From assembly GCA_000621425.1 (NCBI GenBank), contig JHYJ01000003.1, positions 1 through 64,000 on the forward strand: a stretch of 64,000 bases of DNA. Direction: 5' to 3'. Below, piece by piece: positions 28,088 to 36,715 of this stretch (position 1 is its first letter; each line of letters opens with the position of its first letter). This stretch comes from Lachnospiraceae bacterium AB2028 (GTDB lineage Bacteria > Bacillota > Clostridia > Lachnospirales > Lachnospiraceae). The translations under genes and the position numbers were made by a program. The notes under the pieces were generated by a model. It was not told where the DNA came from and ran no database searches. It saw only the letters and a list, made by a program, of their open reading frames with translations.

Positions 28088-28248
28088 TATGGAAAATCAA
28101 CCCGAATCTCCCTATCCTACCGCCCGACCGCGTTCGGCGTAACCCGAAAATATCCCTTATCCAGCCCGTGCAATAAATAAAAAACCACTTTATCGCACCG
28201 GCGAAAAAGTGGTCTGCCATTCATAACAATATACTATTTAAACCATGC

Positions 28249-28854
28249 TCAATAAATATCCTTCGTCTCTTTAAGCTCCGGACTTCTCTCCAGCTCAACA
28301 GCTGCCCGGGAAAGGAGCTTTATAAGTTCTGCGATCATCCTCTCTCTTGAAGGAAGCCTGCGGATATCAAGAATCACACTGCTTATCTCATCAGGTACAT
28401 CATAGAGCTCAAGCATATCGCGAAGGTCACTCTTGTCCGCATCATCAATATGCTCTTTGCAGTATTCCATAAGCTCAACTGCTTCTTCCTGGGAATACCC
28501 CTCATCAAGCATGAACTCATATATATCCTCTGCCACAAGTATAGGATAATGCTTAAACCAGGACTCCAGATATGCATCTGTTCCGTCTACGGAATCATAA
28601 CGGGTATACATAAGCGATACCGTGTCACACATCTGCCAGAAATTCCTCGGCCTAAGATCTGCTATCACCCTGCGCTGACGCTCAGAACCGGCTACTGCAA
28701 CCAAGTCCTCCCATGTCAGCTTTCTAAATATCACGGGATCAATTCCATTTGCCCTAAGCAATTCATTGATCCAGGTAGAATTTACGCACAACGCTACAGA
28801 TCCGTTGGTAAAACCCAGATCTCTGACGATGAAACGATAGCCTCTGTTTCTCAC
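28249..28854 (-). CDS. Stand-alone protein resembling the PolC C-terminal region
   Basis: 201 residues from a GTG start with AGGAGATT upstream. The segment RPRNFWQMCDTVSLMYTRYDSVDGTDAYL (given in pieces: RPRNFWQMCDTVS, then DGTDAYL) aligns by eye with the PolC DNA polymerase III motif [22 protein letters not shown]. The following DIYEFMLDEGYSQEEAVELME aligns with DDIMVYLMYQGLDPKLAFKIME, and YDVPDEISSVILDIRRL with NNVPEWYIESCLKIKYM. No polymerase active site, PHP or exonuclease domain is present. It is therefore a free-standing relative of the PolC fingers/helical region; its function is unknown. Confidence 0.6.
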   Translation of the reverse strand: MRNRGYRFIVRDLGFTNGSVALCVNSTWINELLRANGIDPVIFRKLTWEDLVAVAGSERQRRVIADLRPRNFWQMCDTVSLMYTRYDSVDGTDAYLESWFKHYPILVAEDIYEFMLDEGYSQEEAVELMEYCKEHIDDADKSDLRDMLELYDVPDEISSVILDIRRLPSRERMIAELIKLLSRAAVELERSPELKETKDIY

Positions 28855-29204
28855 AAATAATCTCCTGCTATAAGTATTAATATCAGGAACTTATATCCTG
28901 TCCCCTCATATAGCGGTCTCAATATCTTGTATCTTAGCTTTAGCCATAGACCACGACTTTAATTATACACATTTTTTTTCAAATTGGTAGTATTTTTCAT
29001 AGATTTAGTGGAAAAATTTTCAAAAAACACATCTTGTTGATAGAGATTTTGAATGAAAAACGTTTTCCGACCGGTGAACCTGTCTTTTTTTCTGTTCTAT
29101 ATCTTGTATTCTTCCTAATTCTACTTATTTCAATGAAGTATAATATCATGCCTGACTACAGCCTGCGGCTCCGTGATATGTTTCACGGAAGATATCATTT
29201 TTAG
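28855..29204. other. AT-rich intergenic region before bioY
   Basis: No gene is supported. A short hairpin TCCGTGA-TATGT-TTCACGGA occurs at 29170-29190. The rest is AT-rich and holds the divergent leaders of bioY and the PolC-like gene. Confidence 0.4.
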
Positions 29205-29260
29205 ATTGTTAACCTAAATATTTAGATTGTTGACAATCCGTTTTTATAGTGCTAACATTC
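29205..29260 (+). promoter_or_regulatory. BirA operator and bioY promoter
   Basis: TTGTTAAC (29206-29213) and GTTGACAA (29229-29236) are inverted and separated by 15 bases, the Firmicutes BirA operator layout. The right half contains the -35 TTGACA (29230-29235), followed after 17 bases by TAACAT. Biotin-loaded BirA would block this promoter. Confidence 0.8.
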
Positions 29261-29327
29261 CGTGTGCGGGATACTTTAACCATCACAACATCCCGCATAA
29301 TAAACATAATCCTTCGGAGGCAGCAAA

Positions 29328-29912
29328 ATGGCAGCTAAAACAGACGACATAGCAAAATCATCAGAGAAAAAATTTTTCCGTACAATAGATATAACTTACA
29401 TAGGTGCTGCCGTAGCACTCATAACAGTCTGCTCATGGATAAGCATACCAACCACTATCCCATTCACGTTGCAGACTTTCGCAGTAATGCTTACCGTACT
29501 GCTCCTCGGCGGAATGCGGGGAACCATAGCAATCACCGTTTACATTCTTCTGGGTGCCGTAGGAGCCCCGGTATTTTCCGGTTTTTCCGGAGGCATCGGC
29601 AAACTGATGGGGCCTACCGGCGGTTATATTATAGGTTTTCTTGGAACCGCACTTGTAATGTGGGGATTTGAAAAATTCCTGGGAAAGAAGCTTTGGATAA
29701 ATATAGCAGCAATAGTCCTGGGGCTTATTGTCTGCTATGCCTTCGGCACGATGTGGTTCGTAAAGCTCTACACCGCTGATGATGGTAGCAAGGCAACATT
29801 AGCTATGGCACTTTCCTGGTGCGTCATACCCTATCTCATACCTGAAGTGATAAAAGTAGTTCTCGCGCTGACGCTTGGGACGAATAAAGCCATACGCAGC
29901 GTAATACAATAG
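29328..29912 (+). CDS. bioY: Biotin transporter substrate-binding subunit BioY
   Basis: 194 residues with six hydrophobic segments, the BioY (ECF S-component) size. Family segments: TIPFTLQTFAVMLTVLLLGG, ITVYILLGAVGAPVFSGFSGG and GPTGGYIIGFL. It imports biotin, alone or with the energy-coupling module. GGAGG lies 8 bases before the ATG. The BirA operator upstream supports the call. It is monocistronic and convergent with the NUDIX gene across a shared terminator. Confidence 0.95.
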   Translation: MAAKTDDIAKSSEKKFFRTIDITYIGAAVALITVCSWISIPTTIPFTLQTFAVMLTVLLLGGMRGTIAITVYILLGAVGAPVFSGFSGGIGKLMGPTGGYIIGFLGTALVMWGFEKFLGKKLWINIAAIVLGLIVCYAFGTMWFVKLYTADDGSKATLAMALSWCVIPYLIPEVIKVVLALTLGTNKAIRSVIQ

Positions 29913-29952
29913 AACAATAAATAACTCCCACCGCTACTATCCTAAACCCTTT

Positions 29953-29996
29953 AAAAAACCTCCTTCGGCCAGGCTTAAGGACGAAGGAGGTTTTTT
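29953..29996. terminator. Bidirectional terminator between bioY and the NUDIX gene
   Basis: AAAAAACCTCCTTCG (29953-29967) pairs with CGAAGGAGGTTTTTT (29982-29996), giving a 15-bp stem with U-runs on both strands. Confidence 0.9.
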
Positions 29997-30021
29997 CTTA
30001 CATATAAAATATACAGCATTA

Positions 30022-30696
30022 TTATTCCCACATTCCCGACACGAAATACATAAGAGACATCCAGGTATAAACCGAGTAATACACGCCCCTGTCATCCGTG
30101 CCGTCCTTAAGCATCTTCGTAGCCTCATCCTTATTCACCCTGACAAAGCCGGAAAAGATCTCCTTGCCCACTGCCCCTTCCTGGGTAAGCTTAAGCTCCC
30201 TGCCGTTAGTATTTATCACGGCACACACCAGGGCATTGCTTTCATCGGTAAAGCCCGGCGTAGAAAAGACAAGGGGATTTACAAGCTTCAGCACATCGCC
30301 TTTAGCCTCATCGGGTTCAATGCCTGTTTCTTCAAACAGCTCACGCTTTGCCGCCAGGAGCACCGGAGACTCAGCACCCTTATCTTCTTCATCTATAAGT
30401 CCCGCAGGAACACCTGTAATGAACTGTCCCGTGACATACCTGAACTCCCTTGATAACAGAAGAACCGGCTCCCCTTCGCCTTTGAGAATGACAAAACAGC
30501 TCACCGCATCCGGTATCATATTCTTAAAGTCTTCGCCATGCTTTACAACAGCCAGGTCATCCTTCTTACGCCTGCTGGCATCATAGTAGAACTTCCCTTC
30601 CGTGCCGTAATGCAGCTTGTAAAGGTTCGCATATTTCGACTCGTAGAGAATCTCCACATCTTCCTTATTTATTTCGGGTGCTTTATCTGAAACCAT
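30022..30696 (-). CDS. NUDIX hydrolase
   Basis: 224 residues; the ATG at 30696 has GGGAGG seven bases upstream. The Nudix box reads GLIDEEDKGAESPVLLAAKRELFEETGIEP, here seen as G(x5)E...REL-EE-G, with PAG before it and a following NPLVFSTPGFTDES loop typical of ADP-ribose or related diphosphate hydrolases. It should split nucleoside diphosphate-linked compounds. Monocistronic; its leader holds hairpin b. Confidence 0.85.
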   Translation of the reverse strand: MVSDKAPEINKEDVEILYESKYANLYKLHYGTEGKFYYDASRRKKDDLAVVKHGEDFKNMIPDAVSCFVILKGEGEPVLLLSREFRYVTGQFITGVPAGLIDEEDKGAESPVLLAAKRELFEETGIEPDEAKGDVLKLVNPLVFSTPGFTDESNALVCAVINTNGRELKLTQEGAVGKEIFSGFVRVNKDEATKMLKDGTDDRGVYYSVYTWMSLMYFVSGMWE

Positions 30697-30717
30697 TGCT
30701 ATACCTCCCATGAATAC

Positions 30718-30806
30718 TCCACCAACACCGATAGTTCTTCTGCCGGCGGGGTCAGTTCGTTAGCTCACTTTACACCGACAGAAGAGACTATACGGTGTTG
30801 AATTCA
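30718..30806 (-). promoter_or_regulatory. Leader hairpin family member b (NUDIX gene)
   Basis: Minus-strand closing arms CAACACCG (30793-30800) and CGGTGTTG (30723-30730) with an inner CTTCTG/CAGAAG stem and an AAGTGAGCTAACG interior. It ends about 26 bases before the start codon. Confidence 0.55.
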
Positions 30807-30812
30807 GTATTC

Positions 30813-32057
30813 CTACTCACTTAAAACTTCTATCAGATTATCCACATCATCCCACAGCCTGTAATCAAGCCTCTCACAAGACTCCAGTACTATGATGTCC
30901 GCATTCCTTACTTCATCCTTTATATTGAAAACGTCACTCCTGTTAGCGAAACAGGACTCCGGGAAATCACGAAGCATATAGTTCATGATAGACAGGGTGA
31001 AGGAATCCCCCAGCATTACAAGGGATTTCCCTGTCGGACTGTCAGTAGTTACTTTGTAGTGGCCGCTAAAAAGCAGGTCAGATGTCTGGGTATTGTCAAA
31101 TGTCAGTATGTTAAGCTCCGGCCTGTATGAAAAAGTATAAGCCACATCATCTGGATACATTGCCGGATCAAGACCTCCCAGGGATACCAGATCTCCGTTG
31201 GAAGCAGGGGAAGGTTCTTCTTTGTAAATCGTATTCTCTACATCCTCTGTCGGAAGCCCCATCTCCCTGTACAGCGTTTCCATGCCCACAAAGGCCCCGG
31301 CCATATTCCAGTGGGTATCGTACTTGAAATACATGGGCATCATTTTTTTGCCATCTTCTAATTCTTCCAAGGGATATACATAAACTATGTCCGAATTAGC
31401 ATTTACATACTCAGAGAAAACTCCCTGTCTGCGTTTTTCATTTTCAATCCTGTATGAAGGCATTTTTTCAGCATAAGCCGTCTCCTTGTTAGGTATCATC
31501 AGGAATGCCAGCTGTATGCCCTTCTCGTCGCAGACCCTCTGTAATTCCTTCATCCGTTCAAGATGCTCTGCCATTTCATCTTCATCCATGACATTTGTAC
31601 CTTTATAGTAATCCAGAGAATTCTCACCCAGATAGAAAAGCCAGTCATCACGACCGAAAAGCACCAGCTCGTTATCACTGGTAACAGGGAACATGTACTC
31701 GTTGCCGTTCTCATCCGTTTCCCCGGAATAAAATACCCCGGCCAAGATTACTCCCACATGCCTGCGGTATATGGACTCCAGCCTGCTGTTGGTTGCATTG
31801 TATGACTTTATCATCAGATTCCTGAAAGGCAGATGGTCGTTATAATACGCCTCATAATCTGCAGTCAGCGTAGCGGCATCCACACTCTCAGGAAACTCCG
31901 CCAATGCCCTCTTTTCCGTATTCTCAGGATCGATAAGACCTTTAAGGCTGCTGCCTTCAGGCGCAGCAGCGCTCAAACCAAGCCACAGTGGCAAAGGAAT
32001 CACCAGCAGCAATACAAACATTACGGATGATATGATGTTTAAATAATCTTTTTTCAT
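30813..32057 (-). CDS. AlgX/AlgJ-like SGNH O-acetyltransferase partner
   Basis: 414 residues. One N-terminal membrane segment (about 8-30) is followed by an extracytoplasmic SGNH-like domain with YDTHWNMAGAF (catalytic Asp/His) and LVMLGDSFTLSIM (nucleophile Ser), and RNADIIVLE. AlgX/AlgJ/DHHW proteins transfer acetyl groups, delivered by an MBOAT protein, to exopolysaccharide. The ATG at 32057 has AAAGGTG just upstream; a GTG six bases earlier is also open. It follows the MBOAT gene with an 8-base gap. Confidence 0.85.
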   Translation of the reverse strand: MKKDYLNIISSVMFVLLLVIPLPLWLGLSAAAPEGSSLKGLIDPENTEKRALAEFPESVDAATLTADYEAYYNDHLPFRNLMIKSYNATNSRLESIYRRHVGVILAGVFYSGETDENGNEYMFPVTSDNELVLFGRDDWLFYLGENSLDYYKGTNVMDEDEMAEHLERMKELQRVCDEKGIQLAFLMIPNKETAYAEKMPSYRIENEKRRQGVFSEYVNANSDIVYVYPLEELEDGKKMMPMYFKYDTHWNMAGAFVGMETLYREMGLPTEDVENTIYKEEPSPASNGDLVSLGGLDPAMYPDDVAYTFSYRPELNILTFDNTQTSDLLFSGHYKVTTDSPTGKSLVMLGDSFTLSIMNYMLRDFPESCFANRSDVFNIKDEVRNADIIVLESCERLDYRLWDDVDNLIEVLSE

Positions 32058-32065
32058 TTTCACCT

Positions 32066-33550
32066 TTAAAACTGAAAATATATAAACGGATTATATGTAC
32101 CGCTCACTATCAACACTATGGAAACAAGCAGCAGCACCATCTGTATGCAAAGATCCACGAGCCTCACTGCCACATTTCCCGAATACTTCTTATATACATT
32201 CTCCAGCAGCCTCTGCACCGGCCCGGATAAAAGCAGTGCCGGCGGAAGTACTAATAACAGCCGCATGGAAATAAAATTAAGAATGCTGTTTTCCACAGAG
32301 CCCGCTCCTGCAAAAAGCTGTCCCGTAAATTCAAAGCCCTGGATGATATTGTCCGAACGGAAGAATATCCAGCCCACCATCACCACCAAAAAGGTGTAGA
32401 TCACATTCAGTACCTTCACCGGATTCTTGTCCAGGTATTTTCCTAAGAAGAGCCTTTCTATAAGAAGGAAAACAGCATAGTATAAGCCCCAGAAGATAAA
32501 TGTGAAATTAGCTCCATGCCAGATACCTGTCAGAAGAAATACGATCACCAGATTTGTGCAAGTCCTGTTAAGCCCACGCCTGCTGCCCCCCAAGGGAATA
32601 TAGACATAATCCCTAAACCAGGATGAAAGCGATATGTGCCATCTGCGCCAGAATTCCCGAACAGACAATGATGTATAGGGATAATTAAAATTCTCCCTGA
32701 ACTCAAAGCCCAGCATTTTTCCCAGTCCTATGGCCATATCCGAATAACCGGAAAAATCATAATAGATCTGAAGAGTATAGCATACCGCTCCCAAAAAAGC
32801 GGTGGCAGTCCCCAGGCTTCCTATATCCGATGCCCATATGCTATCCGCACACTCAGCCAAAGAATTTGCGATTATAACCTTTTTACCAAGACCATAGCAG
32901 AAACGCTTAACACCTGCCGAAAACTTTTCAAAACCTTCCTGCCTGCCCCTCAGCTGCTTTTCAATATCGCTGTACTGGACAATTGGTCCGGCTATAAGCT
33001 GTGGGAATAAGGAAATGTATAACGCAAAATCAAGTACATCCTTCTGGACATCACATTTTTTACGGTATACATCCACCACATAAGACATTGCCTGAAATGT
33101 AAAGAAAGAAATGCCTATGGGAAGGACTATTTCAGGAAAGCCCAAGGCCCCTGTACCTTCCAGTGTAAAAACCGAAGCTAAAAGCCCTGCCTCCCCGGGC
33201 GCCATAACAGACTCGATCACAGCTATGACCATATTGAAATATTTGAAAAAGAAGAGGATCCCTATGTTGATCGCTAAGGTTCCGGACATGATAAGTCTGC
33301 GCTTTTTGTCTTCCGACGCCTTATCCATAAGCATGGCTCCGGTATAGTCAGCGATAATAGTAAAGATCATTATTGCCAGATAATAGATCCCGCCCCAGGC
33401 ATAAAAAAAGAGACTGGCAACAAGCAGGAAAATGTTTTTTACCCTTATCTTAAGTTCCCTCTCTTTTATGGGAAGCAGATTGATAAGAGAATATATCAGA
33501 ATGACTGCAGGCAGGAATACCCACAAAAATATCATTGAAGAAAAAAGCAT
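32066..33550 (-). CDS. MBOAT family membrane O-acyltransferase (AlgI-like)
   Basis: 494 residues with about 11 membrane segments. Family blocks: LPIGISFFTFQAMSYVVDVYR, LFPQLIAGPIVQY, YYDFSGYSDMAIGLGKMLGF, FNYPYTSLSVREFWRRWHISLS and the active-site TGIWHGANFTFIFWGLYY. It moves acetyl groups across the membrane for the SGNH partner downstream. GGTGAG precedes the ATG, and the upstream cupin stop is four bases away, so the three genes form an operon. The target polymer is unknown. Confidence 0.92.
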   Translation of the reverse strand: MLFSSMIFLWVFLPAVILIYSLINLLPIKERELKIRVKNIFLLVASLFFYAWGGIYYLAIMIFTIIADYTGAMLMDKASEDKKRRLIMSGTLAINIGILFFFKYFNMVIAVIESVMAPGEAGLLASVFTLEGTGALGFPEIVLPIGISFFTFQAMSYVVDVYRKKCDVQKDVLDFALYISLFPQLIAGPIVQYSDIEKQLRGRQEGFEKFSAGVKRFCYGLGKKVIIANSLAECADSIWASDIGSLGTATAFLGAVCYTLQIYYDFSGYSDMAIGLGKMLGFEFRENFNYPYTSLSVREFWRRWHISLSSWFRDYVYIPLGGSRRGLNRTCTNLVIVFLLTGIWHGANFTFIFWGLYYAVFLLIERLFLGKYLDKNPVKVLNVIYTFLVVMVGWIFFRSDNIIQGFEFTGQLFAGAGSVENSILNFISMRLLLVLPPALLLSGPVQRLLENVYKKYSGNVAVRLVDLCIQMVLLLVSIVLIVSGTYNPFIYFQF

Positions 33551-33554
33551 TTTC

Positions 33555-33911
33555 TCACCTGTCCGTCTTTATCACTGTCGCATATATCTCCAGGTCTTCA
33601 TCCGCAGATGCATTTTCAAGCCCATGGAAATGGTGTTCCCTGCATATGGTCACATCACCGGGATGCATCTCATAAACTTCACCGTCATCGGTACACCTGG
33701 CAGTGCCTGAAATCACCATTATGGCTTCCTCATTGCCCACATGCTCATGGTAACCTATGGTTGCCCCCGGTATCAGCACCAGTCTTGCCACCACATCCGC
33801 ATTGCCGGTAAACCCATCCTGATCAATACTGTTGTATCTCTGAACATATTTTTCCCCGCCCTTCATTTTTTCTATTATGACAGGCTTTATATCCTCTTTC
33901 CTTCTTAACAT
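33555..33911 (-). CDS. Small cupin protein
   Basis: 118 residues. A single cupin: IGYHEHVGNEEAIMVISGTARC and MHPGDVTICREHHFHGLEN contain the metal-binding histidines and glutamate. It is the first gene of the cupin-MBOAT-SGNH operon. A substrate cannot be assigned. Confidence 0.8.
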   Translation of the reverse strand: MLRRKEDIKPVIIEKMKGGEKYVQRYNSIDQDGFTGNADVVARLVLIPGATIGYHEHVGNEEAIMVISGTARCTDDGEVYEMHPGDVTICREHHFHGLENASADEDLEIYATVIKTDR

Positions 33912-33941
33912 AAACTTCCTCTTTTCTGTATTTGGCTGATT

Positions 33942-35354
33942 CTAATACTCTAAATAAATAGCAGGCCTTACACCCATATAATCATCAGGATCAGCTGTTG
34001 CAATTGCGCCATACTCATTAACTATCATTACTTTACTGCCCTCCGAAAATGTCCTGAGCAGCCAGTTGCAGCTTCCCTTCGAGCTGCCTGGTACCGATGC
34101 CTGCTCACAGGGATACAGTACAAGTGCTGCATTGCAGTTCTCAGTATCCGATACGGCAAATTCTTTCTGAACTGCCTTGCCGTTAAAGTACTCAATTGCA
34201 TCAGACTCGCTTAGCAGGAATACATTATCATCGCTCACGCCATTTGCACCACATATTATTAATGCTTTTTCTTCGTCAGAAAATGCACTTTCATAAAATT
34301 TTGTATTAAGCCATTCCCTGACATTACTGTTCTGCCAGTTAAGGTGTTCCTTGCCCAAAACCGACATATCCACATCAAAACAGCCTGATGCCAAGGCATA
34401 CCTTGATATCAGCAGAGCCTTTCCATCTTTTTTATCCACAACCAGCCACTCTATCTTTTCATTTCCGGGTGTAAATCCCTGGTCATAATTTCCAAAGAAA
34501 ACATAATCACCTTCATCTACAGAATCTAAAACCACAGAGGCTTCTCCTATAGCCAGTACAGTGTCAAGCTCACCGTTACTTTTATTAAAATGAACATAAG
34601 CATTTGCCAATTCCTCTGCCGCAGCCTCCAGAAAAGCTTTCAAACGCTCTGATTCAGCATCTTCACTCAAAAGCTGCAAATATGCTACTCCCTGAGTCGG
34701 TATGGTATCATAGTCTATTTCCTTAAATTCATCATCCCTTAAATGGGAAGATGAATCATCAGTCCAATAATAAGCCTCTTGCCCGCTAGGGGTGACTACC
34801 TCAGCTCCCATGATTAAACCACCAAAACCAGTTCTATGAGTAACAGCATTGCCGTCAAAGACAGAAATCCTTGCATCACGATCATCATATGGCGCACTTA
34901 TGCGAAAGATTGACTCAGGCGTTAAGATGCCGCAGCTGCTGGTATTAATAGTAAGCGGATGGTCTTTGTTAGGAAGAATCCTTCCCGTTATAGCACCGGA
35001 ATATATGTATACCTCCGTACTGAAACCATCTTCACCGCCTAAATCCTCAAATTTAATATCCGTTCCATCCTCTAAACACAAAACTGTGCTATTGTCTACA
35101 GTAATAACGAGAGTCCCCTTGGTAAGTATAACCTCATCATTCTCCATCAGCGGAACATTATCGTATATATTTATATATTCACCATCGCGGATCAGGGTAG
35201 CATTTCCTTTCAGCTCTGCAATCCTGACATCGCTGTATACCCGGTGACTTTCTATCCATTTTCCGTATATAATATAAGCTGCTATGAGAATTGCAATAAT
35301 GGCAATACCGGCTAATACTATGATAGTTATGATCTTTTTGATTTTTTTCTTCAT
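33942..35354 (-). CDS. Membrane-anchored FecR-like/DUF6273 surface protein
   Basis: 470 residues. One N-terminal membrane segment (about 8-30). Residues about 45-215 resemble a FecR-type beta domain (ELKGNATLIRDGEYINI ... GTLVITVDNSTVLCLEDGT). The C-terminal part (about 285-470) has the DUF6273 pattern: IEWLVVDKKDGKALLISRYAL, WQNSNVREWLNTKFYESAFSDEE, NWLLRTF and GVRPAIYL. Both domain types occur in Firmicutes surface proteins; function is unknown. It is last on the minus strand before hsp20 and has no clear ribosome site. Confidence 0.7.
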   Translation of the reverse strand: MKKKIKKIITIIVLAGIAIIAILIAAYIIYGKWIESHRVYSDVRIAELKGNATLIRDGEYINIYDNVPLMENDEVILTKGTLVITVDNSTVLCLEDGTDIKFEDLGGEDGFSTEVYIYSGAITGRILPNKDHPLTINTSSCGILTPESIFRISAPYDDRDARISVFDGNAVTHRTGFGGLIMGAEVVTPSGQEAYYWTDDSSSHLRDDEFKEIDYDTIPTQGVAYLQLLSEDAESERLKAFLEAAAEELANAYVHFNKSNGELDTVLAIGEASVVLDSVDEGDYVFFGNYDQGFTPGNEKIEWLVVDKKDGKALLISRYALASGCFDVDMSVLGKEHLNWQNSNVREWLNTKFYESAFSDEEKALIICGANGVSDDNVFLLSESDAIEYFNGKAVQKEFAVSDTENCNAALVLYPCEQASVPGSSKGSCNWLLRTFSEGSKVMIVNEYGAIATADPDDYMGVRPAIYLEY

Positions 35355-35408
35355 ATGCTGTTTATTATAGCATAATCATAATTAACTCTTCAAAAATCAT
35401 TTTTACAC

Positions 35409-35441
35409 AAAAAAGTCCGGATGAATCTTCTCCATCCGGAC
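35409..35441 (-). terminator. Terminator of hsp20
   Basis: Minus strand: GTCCGGATG (35433-35441) pairs with CATCCGGAC (35415-35423) around a 9-nt loop, then TTTTTTG. Confidence 0.85.
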
Positions 35442-35475
35442 CATAAGAGAGGTGGGAGTGATTTTCGAAATATAA

Positions 35476-35919
35476 TCAGCTTATTGCTATATATTTCTTT
35501 TCCTCAACCTGAGGATGCTTTTTTTCTGACGGGAAGTCCAGGGTGAGAATTCCGTTCTCAAAACCTGCCTTTATGTCTTCCTTATCCAGATAATCGCCTA
35601 CATGGTAGCTTCTCCTGCACTCGCCGCTGTGGCGCTCGGAATAGATAACATTGCCTTTGTCATCCTTTTTCTCTTCCACACCGTCGTCTTTGCCGGTGAT
35701 TATGAGGTAGCCGTTTTTAAGCTCTGCAGTGATGTTTTCCTTCTTGTATCCCGGCATCTCTATCTCCATATGATAGTCGCCGTCTTTCTCGGTGATGTCG
35801 GTTCTCATTGTGGCAGCCCTGGAAACCATGCCGTAATCTTTCATTCCGGGATTCTCAAACAGTCCGTCAAAAAGTGAATCCATTAATCTTTCATCAAAAA
35901 TACTAGGTGCATACATCAT
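35476..35919 (-). CDS. Hsp20/alpha-crystallin small heat-shock protein
   Basis: 147 residues. The alpha-crystallin domain (about 40-140) contains YHMEIEMPGYKKENITAELKNGYLIITG and SYHVGDYLDKEDIKAGFENGILTLDFP. It holds unfolded proteins under stress. GGAGG precedes the ATG. A CIRCE element overlapping its promoter shows HrcA repression. Confidence 0.95.
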   Translation of the reverse strand: MMYAPSIFDERLMDSLFDGLFENPGMKDYGMVSRAATMRTDITEKDGDYHMEIEMPGYKKENITAELKNGYLIITGKDDGVEEKKDDKGNVIYSERHSGECRRSYHVGDYLDKEDIKAGFENGILTLDFPSEKKHPQVEEKKYIAIS

Positions 35920-35997
35920 AAGTCATTCCTCCTTTTTCCGAGGGATCCGCAGGCCCTGTGCCTGTCCGTTTCCCGTTTCTTCTTTCGTTCTGACATT

Positions 35998-36039
35998 ATA
36001 ATAGCACCATTGTTAGCACTCGTCAAGTGAGAGTGCTAA
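35998..36039 (-). promoter_or_regulatory. hsp20 promoter with CIRCE operator
   Basis: Perfect CIRCE: TTAGCACTC (36013-36021), nine bases, GAGTGCTAA (36031-36039). The minus-strand -35 TTGACG (36021-36026) lies in the CIRCE spacer and the -10 TATTAT is at 35998-36003, 17 bases away. Confidence 0.95.
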
Positions 36040-36042
36040 CAA
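36031..36042. repeat. Left flanking direct repeat of the RiPP island (att-like)
   Basis: GAGTGCTAACAA, the right CIRCE arm plus three bases. The same 12 bases recur at 45667-45678, outside the island on the other side, and both copies run on into TTTTGT. Confidence 0.55.
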
Positions 36043-36154
36043 TTTTGTTTTTCTTTCAAAATTCCCTTTATTTACGGTACTTTCGGGAGTTTCGTTTCTC
36101 TGTTTTTTGCCCAAAATATGGTTTTACACCAAATTTACACCAAATCACACCATT

Positions 36155-36601
36155 TTAGATAACAGCATTCAGTTTCTCCATCTCTCTGATGACACGTTCT
36201 TTTCCGCACACATGATTGTAGATCCCCATCGTTATAGTGACATCCGCGTGCCCCATGATATATTGAAGTACCTTGGGATCCATCCCGGCCTCAGCCATTC
36301 GCGTACACCCGGTATGCCGTAAGATGTGAGCCGAAATATGTGGGAGCAGAACCGGCTTACGCCTTTCTTCCTTGGCCTTCACCATTTCCTGCCTGTTATA
36401 GGCTTCCACAATGTTCTTCAGGATATTATTGATCGCATTCGGCGCCAACGGTGCACCATTCTTTGATGTAAATACAAACCCACTGAGATCCTCTACCTGA
36501 AAACTCCGGTCAATCCCCAGAAGCAACTGCTGTTTCCTCTGCTCATTCAGCGCTTGACGTACCGCCTTACTCATCGGAATATCCCGTATACCTGCCTCCG
36601 T
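36155..36601 (-). pseudogene. Tn916-type tyrosine integrase, C-terminal fragment
   Basis: The frame carries the catalytic half of a tyrosine recombinase. TEAGIRDIPMSKAVRQAL opens the fragment (equivalent to the KTKSGERQVPM stretch of Tn916 Int). Then come HILRHTGCTRMAEAGMDP, LQYIMGHADVTITMGIYNHV and a short tail. The conserved H-R, H and Y residues are visible. The N-terminal and core-binding domains are missing; integrase homology stops abruptly at 36601, where a 73-bp repeat begins. Downstream of the stop are repeated TTACACCAAAT motifs like integrase arm sites. Confidence 0.85.
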
Positions 36602-36673
36602 ATGACCGGGGGATCTCCATTTGCCCTGTGTTTCGTTTTCAGACTGCCTTGAAGGCCAACTTGGCTGATGGGG
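36601..36673. repeat. 73-bp repeat, copy 1
   Basis: Matches 38716-38787 with one indel and a few substitutions. Copy 1 abuts the integrase C-terminal fragment; copy 2 abuts the integrase N-terminal fragment. Confidence 0.85.
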
Positions 36674-36715
36674 ACCACCTTATCGTCACACTGGACTGCT
36701 TGTCGTTCCTCTGAT

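Noticed and set aside
36155-36574. Intact small integrase of 139 residues
   Set aside because: Integrase homology continues upstream of this ATG to 36601 and then stops; domains needed for DNA binding are missing, so it is a fragment.
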